DNA of 49,599 nucleotides, from positions 1 through 49,599 of the forward strand of contig JAWQRO010000195.1 of assembly GCA_033557835.1 (NCBI GenBank), given 5' to 3'. The position numbers and the translations under genes are program-made. Below the pieces are notes generated by a model, which saw only the letters and a list, made by a program, of their open reading frames with translations, did no database searches and was not told the DNA's origin. Origin of the DNA: Helochares maculicollis. Taxonomy: Eukaryota > Arthropoda > Insecta > Coleoptera > Hydrophilidae. Below, piece by piece: positions 12,097 to 21,717 of the stretch; the stretch's first letter is position 1, and every line of letters starts with the position of its first letter.

Positions 12097-12713
12097 CTGG
12101 AACGAAAATTTAAAATAAATTATGGAACATATATGTACGGTTAATTTTTTAGAAATTAAGAATCGTTATATCTTAGGGACGTTCTGAAACAAATATAAAC
12201 AGAGAAAATGCTAGCACGAGAAAATCAATTTAAATGGAATATATTGAATTTGAAAACCGTTTAATGGGTGAGGAATAGGAAATTTTCTATCATATTACGT
12301 CATGTCAGGAACATACAAGCAAATCTAAAAGTGGTATTTGATTGGTAAGCAATTTTGTCTCCTTAATGCAAATTGAAATATGATGTACGAGTTGAAGCTT
12401 TGAAAATCTCGAACATGTTTCTGTGAATGTAAGACAGAAAATAATGTATTTCGCCGCGTTCTGCTCCGACATCGTATGATTCACGACAACAATTATTCAA
12501 GTAGTAAGTCATAACCCGTAACACAAATAACTACTACACCAAGAAATTCTCCGCCAATTACTTTAGGTATTTAATAAATAAGGCGCGTATTGGGAAACAA
12601 ATACCGTTGTTAAATATTAGGCAGTAATTAATTATTTCATACACGTAATTCCTAGCCTCGGGAGAAATTCTCTGCTTTAATTAAGTATAGAGTATTAACA
12701 ATTATTATTACAG

Positions 12714-12802
12714 CTAGAGATTTTGCATGACACATCCACCAGAGGCGACAGATTGCACGAAGGTAGTTTGTTCTGGTCTAGATTATACCAAAGCACAGCT
12801 TT
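12714..12802 (+). other. Isolated open exon-like segment, opposite strand
   Basis: On the plus strand an acceptor (ATTATTATTACAG) and a strong donor (GTAAGTTT) bracket 89 bases open through about 29 codons (LEILHDTSTRGDRLHEGSLF, then WSRLYQSTA). I found no partner exon and do not recognise the peptide. It may be one exon of a gene overlapping the 5' region of the PLEKHG5-type gene, or chance. Confidence 0.2.
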
Positions 12803-12877
12803 GTAAGTTTAAATTTACGAGATCCCACGCAGCAGTTTTGTTAACAATTTTCAGCATATTATGTTTCTCGTTAATAC

Positions 12878-12997
12878 TTTGAGAGGCCTCTGTGGATCCT
12901 TTTTTAATTTTGGAAATTTTATTCGAAGAACGCTAACTGGCTGTACTCTTTGAATTTCATATTCATTTGCAACAAGCGTATCCACTTTTATATTCAA
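12878..12997 (-). CDS. Possible further 5' exon of the PLEKHG5-type gene
   Basis: A minus-strand open stretch of exactly 40 codons lies between an acceptor preceded by a branch-point-like CTAAC and a donor-like GTATTA. It reads, in part, IKVDTLVANEYEIQRVQ and VLRIKFPKLKKDPQRPLK. It takes phase 0 from the exon above it (13135-13263), so the join is legal, but it also ends in phase 0 and does not repair the gap to 12096. The donor is weak. I recognise no domain. It could be a chance open frame. Confidence 0.3.
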
Positions 12998-13134
12998 CTA
13001 TTAGTTAGACATCAATATCAATAAAGAACTCTCGCTACCATAGATTGGTCTTAAATTAAAACGTAGTGCCACAGCAAACATTAATTTTGTACTTAGCAGA
13101 TATTAATATTAAGTTCTTGATAAATTAAATTTAC

Positions 13135-13263
13135 CCAAATTAAGTTAAGCTCGGTCGCGCCTTCTGGATAAATATTTGGTTTTTCAGAGAACGCGAGAGA
13201 GTTGCCTTTAAAACAGCTGCCTAGCACATCCGGACTAAAGGTACTTCCGCTATAGCGCCGATC
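13135..13263 (-). CDS. Probable 5' exon of the PLEKHG5-type gene
   Basis: The minus strand has an acceptor (TTTCTATTTGAATAG) just above 13263 and a donor (TTTGG then GTAAAT) at 13134. They enclose 43 codons open in only one frame, including FSPDVLGSCFKGNSLAF and IYPEGATELNLIW. Composition looks coding, and the exon lies 5' of the PLEKHG5-type gene on the same strand. It starts and ends in phase 0, while the next confident exon (top 12096) needs two bases carried in. So at least one exon is missing between them, or this exon belongs to another isoform. No start codon lies in it. Confidence 0.5.
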
Positions 13264-14339
13264 CTATTCAAATAGAAATAATTTGACTGACTTAACTTGC
13301 ATTTTTTTTGAGACAATATTGACACTAATATTGTATATACAGTTCATAAGTTTTATTAGTCTAACAAATGTATTAGCTAATAGAATGTAAAGCCTGCTTG
13401 AGCTGGAATTATATATTGTAAAGCTTAAAACACGCTTAGGACTCAAAAATGCACAAATATTTATATTTTAACATTCCCGTATTACTATATGAAGTATAGT
13501 AAAGGGAAAACTTTTGATGCATGTAGGACCACCAGAAGTACCTGTTTACCTACATAGTTTTGAAATTTTTTCAAGTAAACTAGGCGTTTAAATAGAGCTA
13601 TTGACTTGAAATTTGTTACACACCCAAAAAACACTAAAAAAATTTTATATATCAAGTTTTAAAGCGAAAGAACCACTGAAAACGGACTTTTTAATAAATA
13701 AATGTATTACAAAATTTGCAATTTTTAACAATATTTTTGGCTTAAATACTACAGAATGAAGAATTATCGTCACGTAAATTAAGCATACTTTTAATTCAAT
13801 TATCGCGATTAAAATTAGCCTTGGTAGAAATATAACATAATAATGATTTGCAGCGCGTTAAATGACAGTTGAACAAATTTCTCATCGCTTTGGGGCTCCA
13901 GTTTCAATTGATTTCAACAGCATTTCAATTGTTTTCAAAATTAAAAAGCATCTGTAGCATCTAAATTGAGCATTTTTGCAATATCTATGAAGTTTGCGTT
14001 CAAATGGTTTTCCAAATTAGGATGGAACGCAAAGAATTCTAGCTTTTCCTCTCATGGTATTAAGTCTAGTTTTTGAATAACTTGCCTATATCAAACTTTA
14101 ATTTTAACAACAGGAAAAGCCGAGCAGTGATCTTTAAAAATAGTCGTAGACACAGCAAATGAACTTGTTTTTGATGACTTACGAAATTTTAAAATCTTAA
14201 TTGGAAAACCATGCAATTTTTTTTAAACTGAAGCATATAAATTTGTTTTATTTTCAACCTGCTGCGGGCGACGTAGAAATCAGATGTCCTTGCAAATTCC
14301 ATTATGGAAAACATTTTACGCAGTCTACTTTCGGAAGTT

Positions 14340-14680
14340 GTATAGACCGGACGTGTTTCGGCTCGCTTCGGACGTTGAAGAAGTCACGTGATTTGGAAAT
14401 ATTCATCGGCGATTATGACTCAATATATGTCAGTCTAATTTCGACGGCAGGAGAGTTTGGAAATGCTGCGGCCTGCTGCGGCCCTCTTCGGCCCGTTCGG
14501 TCCGATCGGCTCAGTTCGGCCGTTGAAGTGATCACTCGGTCTGGCTAATCTAATTCCGATGGCGGGAGAGCTCGGATGTGCTCCGGCCCGTTTCGGTCGG
14601 CTTCGGCCGTTGGATAGATCACGTGGTTTGGAAATATTCATCGGTGCCTATGACTCAACTCATTCTCAGTCCAATTTCGA
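14340..14680 (+). repeat. GC-rich minisatellite, about 120-bp unit
   Basis: About three diverged copies of a unit rich in TTCGGCC, with GTCACGTGATTTGGAAATAT and AATTTCGACGGCAGGAGAG. The latter recurs at 14436, 14554 and 14676. This is the most GC-rich stretch of the window. The last copy merges with the first 500-bp unit. Confidence 0.7.
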
Positions 14681-15740
14681 TGGTAAGAGAGTTCGAATGT
14701 GCTTTTAAATAATTTCTTCGCTCGTCACTTGTTTTATTTTCACAACATAACCTTTTTTATTTTATTTCTTACAGCTACCACTCGTACTGCCTCTGATTTC
14801 TGGATGAATGCTGATTTTGATTGGGACGGGGGAGAGTGAGTCGGATCGGTAGATCACCTTCCGTCTTTGGGTGCCGGATTTTACCTCATGAAGGCGGTGG
14901 GAGCGCAGGCCATAGATGCCTACGATGCTGATATACCCTCTTGTAGGGTCTACCGGATTGAGGTATTGGAGGCGTCTTTGTTGGCCGGCGGTTCATCGAC
15001 AGGCCGACTCTCTTTCGTTCTGGTCAAAATTTTGAATTCACAAGGAGACCGGATTACATATTTGAGGTTTGGTTTCGGCAGTTGAAGAGATTGGATATAC
15101 TTCGGCCGCAGTAGAAACCTCGAGCGCTGGAAGTTTTCATCTGGGACCAAGACTCAACATATTTTCAATCCAGTTTAGATGGTAAGTGTAGTCGAAGGTG
15201 TTTCTATATTATTTCCTATTTCTTCACTTGTTTTATTTTCATAACATAATTTTTTTTCTTTTTTTTTACAGCTACCACTTGTATGTGTCCCGGTTTCTGG
15301 ATGAATGCTGATTTTGATTGGGACTAGAAAGAGTAGGTCGGATCGGTGGATCACTTTCCTTCTTTGGGTGCCTCATGAAGGCACTGCTTTGCGGTGGGCG
15401 CTCAGGCCAACGATGCCTACAATGCTGATATACCTTTTTATAAGGTCTACCGGATTGAGGTATTGGAGGCTTCCTTGTTGGTCGGCGGTTCATCGACCGA
15501 CCGATTCACTTTCGTTTTGATCAAAATTTTGCATTCACGAGGGTACTGGACTACATGTTAGATGTTTGATTTCGACAGTTGAAGAGATTGGATATGCTTT
15601 TTCAGGTACCATTGTGGAGACCTCGAGCTGGATATTTCCATCGGGGATCGTGATTCAACAAATTTTCAATCTGGTTTCGATGTGCTTCTATATTCTTTCT
15701 TTGCTCATCACTTGTTTTATTTTCAATTTAGCATAGGTCG
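14640..15740 (+). repeat. Tandem 500-bp units, each with an intron-like segment
   Basis: Two units about 499 bases apart, plus a partial third. Each has a donor (GATG then GTAAGAG at 14683; GATG then GTAAGTG at 15182), a T-rich tract, and an acceptor (CTTACAG to 14774; TTTACAG to 15271), giving intron-like segments of 92 and 90 bases. After each acceptor comes CTACCACT and then GGATGAATGCTGATTTTGAT. In the third unit (near 15681) the donor is lost. Open frames are short and not shared between units, so a spliced non-coding transcript, or a decayed gene, is more likely than a protein gene. Confidence 0.65.
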
Positions 15741-16312
15741 CAGAAGAGATTAGATTATTACTCTATTCATCTTATTAGTTGTAATCGACTAAAGACGTAT
15801 GTTTGTTTCAATGTTTTAGTGTTTGAGTTTCTTGTATATCTTGTATTTGACATTTTAATGGACTTGAGTTCCGTGACTAGTTATAAATGTGCATGTTTAT
15901 CTATGACCAACATTGATGGCATTCATTTCATAGCAAATCGTTCGTTAATAATAATATAAGAATATTGTTTCCTGTATAAATACTTATATTTGTAATGGAT
16001 GGTTTTTGTAAGAAACTTGTTAATTTTGAATCATTTGTAAGTGTTACTAAGCTTGTGCTGCTGGAAAGTAGAATCCGTTGATTGTTGAAATGTTTTTAAA
16101 TTGTACGTATTTATATGAGGAATGGATTTTTCTTTCTACAACTTCATGTACGATACCAAGCAAGAAGTTTTTAGGATTTATTGTAAGTAGAATGCGAAAC
16201 TTGAGAGAAATTGTAACTAATAAGTATTTTTAGAAAATATTCTTGTTTGCAGCCGCATTATACTGTATATTTATACGGGAGTATTGAGTGGAGCCACGCC
16301 AGATTTTTTTTA

Positions 16313-19300
16313 ATGTGCAATTCAAAATTAAAGATAAAAAGATTCACTCATTGTAGTTTATACAAATCTACAAATTAGCACATATTTGAAGTACACATTT
16401 TGTATGAGATAATTTAGTTTTTTCATCATATAACGGCACAAATATAATCATCCATGAAACGTGTTTCTACCCCTTTTTCCTTTGTACGCGCTGAAACTTT
16501 ATGATTTAAGTACTCCTTCACAATTACAAAAAATATAGCTATGAAAATAATCTGCATGAATAAGAATTTAAAGCACTAGATGAAATTATGAAATATGAAG
16601 TTCTACGACTAAATGATTTTAATATCTCGCGAAAGTTTTCCTTCAGTAAAAGCTGTGCCAACTTATTAAATTTACAACGATCTCATTTCACGAACTTTTT
16701 TGACGAATCATACAATCAAATTCTCTTTTTTTTTTGTAAAACAATTTGGCTAATATTTACTTTGCGTTAAGTATTGGAAAGCAAAAGTTGTTGACATTTA
16801 AAATACACTTTCTATAACGATAAATTTTCCTTATAATTAATAGCCGAAGAAACAAACAACCCTTCTAGTGCTGTAATTTACCGCTAAATCTAATTAACTC
16901 TGCTTGTAGGACTTTATTTTTCAGAGCAACACTGCCTATTGTTCAATTGTAATTGTAGAAATCAAAGATTTTTTACTTTTTATATAAAACTGAACCACGA
17001 GGATTGCAATCCACCCTTTAGACACCGTTGACATATTCAATAATGCAGCTCTTGATGTAAAGTGTAGCATTAGCAGCAAAGTAATCAGAAAAATGTGCTG
17101 CAACTAATCCAAAACTACTTTAAACAGACTTAAAATGTAATTTTTGTGGCTTTAAAAATCGATGAAGGTCTTTATTATTATCATAAATCAAAAGCAGCGC
17201 TCTCCCAAGAGCTTCCGAGGTCGTTCCGGACGAGAAGTCTGGAGATTTTTTTAATTTCCTGTACAACACTTTAAAATTAACGAGGAAACTCGAACACGTC
17301 ACGCGAATTGAAAGCTTTCGCACACGATCCCATAAGCGGGCTCTTTTGGAATGCTGCGGAGCTATCCAAAGAGAGCATTCGCATAAAGAAAACATGGCCT
17401 GAGGATTAAAAGCACGTTTGTAATCTCACAAAGAGCGCAGGTGTTACAATCAAGATTATCACTAGAGCAAACGGAGACCGTCTGAAAAGTTTCTTGTTTG
17501 AGCTGCGGAGGCATATCTTTGATGTGGAACACATCTCTCGGTTTTTCTGAAATAGGTTCGGAGAAGTTTTCTCCGGCTGGGCCTTTTCCGGCTTCATAAT
17601 TCGGAATAAATGGAGAGGAGTTTCTGGAACTCCAAGTGTTGGTTGAGAGTTGACATGATATATTAACAGTGATTGTCATTCTAAATATTTCTCTACTCCA
17701 GACTATCTAGATAAATCTTCCAACTTAGGTAGGTAGTGACGTAGCTCTGGAAATGTTATTAATATGGTATGTGATGTCTGGTTTAGATAGAGCTCCACCT
17801 ACTTGCTCCACGGCGGGGCTTTAAATTTATATTGTTATTTGTTTTCGGTCCCCTACCCTGGATTAAATGTATGTGAGTAGTTTGGGGAGTTGCGCAAACA
17901 AAGTTGAACGAATTGAAATTTACGTTAGGACATGTTTAGGAGAGATCCCTTCGGCTAGGTTGGGTCTGTGTTGACCTAAACTCCGAAAGATTTTTTTTTA
18001 GATATGATACAGTGACAAATTCCTCTTAATGGGCAACGTTGTGCTGCTTAGTTTTCGACTGTACTAAAAAGCAATAGCGATATTGGAATTAATAAGGGTT
18101 TTTATTCTTATTGATTGAGCTATTAATCAAGAGCAGCCGTTGTCAGCAGCAAAAAAAATATCTTTTGAATCTCCACTTTATACCTTAGGAAAGTATATTG
18201 TGTTATATGAGAGACTTTAATATTAACGGAAGAGGATGTAGCAGAAAGAAAATTGTGTTGATTGAACGCTTTAACAAGGTAGTTAGAGGAAGCTTTTCCC
18301 TTACGCAACTGACCCACAAGAGCTCAACAAACGTCGTTTTTGTAGCGTTTTGATGCGGCAGGATATTGAATTTTTCCTGCCTCTGGAAATCGCACCAGCA
18401 GCAGGGCAAATTAATTGATGTTTGTTAACAATTTCGACCTAATCACTTGAGCGTTTCCCTGAAAGCACCTTAAACGCAAGAAGCGTTCTTTGCACCATTT
18501 AAATTACCACTTGCTTAATAAAAAGGGATTTAAGCTGTGCGTGAAACTCAAGTGCCGGTGCGCGATTTCCTATAAACTTGATTAACAGGGAAGACATCTG
18601 AGCTTAAGTGGCGCGCTCACGAGAATTCCTCCTGAAGGAAATCGCAGAAAATGGAACCGGGATTAATTTTTCCTATTTCCTAAAGTAGGATTCCATTTGT
18701 ACATTTATTGTTATATGTATTTCGAGGAAGCGTGTTTACATTCCGAATCTTCCTTTTTTCGCTCCATTAAATAATTCTCAATATAATATGACGGGAAGCT
18801 TTCCCAAAATTGTGAATTTTCCTCTGTCTATTGCAAGGGAGAAAAACGAATAAAAACGAGAAATGGAGTTGTTGTGACAGAAAGCGATTGTTTCATTTAC
18901 TAGCAGTTAAATGTTTTAGAGATTACCTATGTCATGCTGTCCCCACAGGGACTACGACCATATATAATATATTTTATAAATATTTCGTTGCAAGATCTTA
19001 CTTATTTTATGACTGCTATTGATTATAGTCTGCGGTTGTCCTAAAGTGCCTGGTGTGGGGATTAGTAGGCAATATTATAGAGTAGAGAATTATGAAGCTA
19101 CAACCATTACAATACGTTTCATTTGTTACTTAGGTTCATTTGTTGCATTGAAGCTCTGGTATATAGTATTCTATCGTAATTTAGGGTGCCTTTGTTTTTT
19201 TGTGTTTATTGGGTTTCTGGTCTAAAGTTAATGTAAAGTTAGGTAAGCACTTTACTGACATACATATTCGGGTTCTATTTGTACTCCATTGGACTGTTGG

Positions 19301-19476
19301 GAAACTAATTTTTTACCCAACAGAGCATCGTCAAATAACTGAAAGCACCGCTTCCAGCATACTTTACTTTTTATTTAGTAACAAGCTAACGCTGTTCAAG
19401 CTTTAAAAAAATATTTGATGTATATAGAGATGAACACCAATGGTCAGTGCCTCTACTCAACATTTCCGTATAAATA
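16313..19476. other. Gene-poor stretch
   Basis: Apart from the hypothetical frame at 17362-17679, I see no supported gene. About 18290-18660 is less AT-rich and could be a promoter region. A family E terminal segment lies at about 19420-19476. Confidence 0.4.
17362..17679 (-). CDS. Hypothetical open frame or 5' exon, 105 codons
   Basis: An ATG in good context (AGAATGA) opens 105 codons on the minus strand. The first 85 or so look coding (NYEAGKGPAGENFSEPISEK, DMPPQLKQETFQTVS, CSSDNLDCNTCALCE); the last part turns into a hydrophobic run typical of intron read-through. A good donor (CTTT then GTGAGA) sits at about residue 88, so this may be a coding first exon. It lies upstream of the PLEKHG5-type gene on the same strand and could be a distal first exon, but splicing from that donor into 13263 would be out of frame. 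I recognise no family. Confidence 0.3.
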   Translation of the reverse strand: MTITVNISCQLSTNTWSSRNSSPFIPNYEAGKGPAGENFSEPISEKPRDVFHIKDMPPQLKQETFQTVSVCSSDNLDCNTCALCEITNVLLILRPCFLYANALFG

Positions 19477-20839
19477 CAGTCTGTTTCAAAATTAAGTTAC
19501 AAAACTTAAAGGAATGGTAGATATATGAAATAATAAGTGATAGGTTTTTGTTTGCATTTTGGGGCATAATTAGTAACCGAGATATTAATTACATGTACAT
19601 GTTAAGAACCGCTGCTGGAATTCCCTATGACGTCGTCGGTCGAACACAGACGAATTTTATCGGCATTTCAAAGAATCATCTTCTTATTTACGCTTAAAGC
19701 ATCTGGACTCGAAACTGACGAAATAATAATAAGAAACCTCTCATTGAAAAGAAATAAAACCGAGCGAAAAAAGTTCATAGCTCAATAAATTACAATCCGG
19801 GAGGAAAAACAAGCGCCACATGTTTGGTCGGATTGCGTTCATTTCAATTTGTTTTTAGTATATTATTAACTTTTACTTATTATTTATAAGTTAGCTCAAC
19901 TTTTCATTATACCTTATTCAAAGAAAGACAAGAAAAACCATCATTTTATTGTAAGCAAGGTGATAAAAATGAAAGCGAATGCTCATCAAAAAACGTAAAG
20001 CGCAATAAGTTTACAACCACACACGCAAGAGAAGCGATGCATGTTTTTCTGTCGTTGCAATAACAAGAATTTGTTCTATTAATTGTGATATAAATTGACT
20101 GTAGTCCATCGTATTTAAGTAGTCATCGAATTTTAACGATAAAGAATGTCAACAATTAAGTGATTGTTTAGTTTTCGATGTATGATGTAACCACCCTTCT
20201 TGCTGCGGTAATATAAAGCGATATTCTTTCGAGGTCACGTTTGATATACAGTTCAAAAAACAACGCGCTCGAATAAAATTTCACTTAAATGATTGTTTAT
20301 GTTCTTTTTTCTGTCTTTATGTTATCAAGAAAGTTTTGTGTTTGTGAAATAATTTTATCTCGTGATTATGACGCTTTGTTTTGATTGTGATGACGGTATT
20401 TTTATAGAGATAAAGGTGACGTCAGTTTGCAATGTATGATGTAGTCGTCTTTCTTGCGGCGGAAGATAGTAATACAAAGCGATCTTTTTTCGAAGTCACT
20501 TTTTGTTTTAAATGATTCGAAAAAACGCGGAGCTATAAAATTTGACTTCAATGATTGTTTATGTTCTTTCTCTATTTCTCTTTGATAAGGATTCATGAAC
20601 AATCGCGAGGTTTAGAAGGATCTAAGGACGATTTTGATCGCTATGCCGTTATTTTTATCGCAATAACGGTGCCGTTGCGTTTGCATAATATTATTTAACC
20701 CAGCATGGTCTATTGGCATCATTTCAATTATGCCAGGAGTCCCAAATTAGCCAAATTATCTACATTTTCATTTATACTAAGAAAATACCGGGTCGTAACT
20801 TGTGGGATAAGTATTGGCAATGAATTCTGCTACACCCTG
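19477..20839 (+). mobile_element. Non-autonomous TA-target DNA element, copy A
   Basis: Begins CAGTCTGTTTCAAAATTAAG and ends GAATTCTGCTACACCCTG, imperfect terminal inverted repeats of about 17 bases, flanked by TA. It encodes no transposase that I can see. It contains an internal direct repeat of about 250 bases (core ATGTATGATGTA, with TTTTTATAGAGATAAAGGTG). It has split a family E copy whose uninterrupted relative is at 46521-46650, which proves the TA target duplication. Confidence 0.85.
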
Positions 20840-21717
20840 TATATGTACTGCATGAAAGTACCTACAATTAATGATATCAAAACTACAGACACCTACATGT
20901 GCTTCAAAAATAAAAGCAAACGCTTTAATTTACAAATTTAGAAACGCTTATATTCACCGTATTAGTTATATAGGAATATTCAATTCGTTTTCAGTGCATA
21001 TATATATATATTTATATTCTTGTAATGTCATGATTTATAACAAATATCAAGTGTATAGTAAAAGTGCAAGGTGTAAAATTTTCTTTAGGGTAAAACGTAA
21101 AGCATAGAATAAAAGTAGGGTTAATACAAATACCTGAAATAGAAATAACTTACAAATTTATTATTATACATATTAACAAGTAGCCAGTAGAGAATATTAT
21201 ACAAAACCATTTTATTCGTTATGTATTATATGCGAAAAAACCTTTTTTTATACACTAACAATAATAAGAACAAAACCATAGTTTTGAAAAGAAAACATTG
21301 CACGTAAGACCAAGAAATAGGTTTATTATCACAAGCATTACAATCGGCCTAATGGATTTAAGATGGAAAAATACTAATTTGGTAACTTCTCAACAAGAGT
21401 TAAATCGATTTAATGACTAGTCATTTATAAATTTTACTTTAATCATTTTGAATTGTTTGTTTAAAATAAAACGGCCGAGCACATTTTAATAAAATCACTA
21501 TTTAAAAAAATATAGAAATTATTTAAATATTTTTTACAATATATAGTACTATAATAAAGAATTTTTCTTAAACTAATATGTATAACAGCGGTGATAACAT
21601 TAGCGTTATAATTGAATATTCAAGTTGGCCTGTAATTTTATTATCCAACTTAAAAAAAAAAACAAAAAACTAAGAACAGGAATTGAACACGTTTTTGTAA
21701 CGTAAACATGTCATAAT
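20840..21717. other. Right half of the split family E copy and GM130 3' flank
   Basis: From 20840 to about 21000 the sequence continues the family E copy split by element A (GTACTGCATGAAAGTACC, compare 46562-46580). The rest is AT-rich 3' flank of GM130. Confidence 0.5.
21637..21642 (-). terminator. Possible poly(A) signal of GM130
   Basis: AATAAA on the minus strand, 76 bases past the stop codon. Confidence 0.45.

Larger units (their letters stand above)
13472..16312. repeat. Composite family E repeat with tandem cargo
   Basis: The left end reads AACATTCCCGTATTACTATA and the right end TTATACGGGAGTATTGAGTG; the two share a short inverted match. The first 250 bases (GGACCACCAGAAGTACCTGT) match 41425-41475. 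The centre holds the tandem array described separately. No transposase is seen. Confidence 0.5.

Noticed and set aside
15272..15493. Arg/Pro-rich minus-strand frame of 73 codons and its partners in the tandem units
   Set aside because: The frame is not shared between the two 500-base units, so coding constraint is unlikely.
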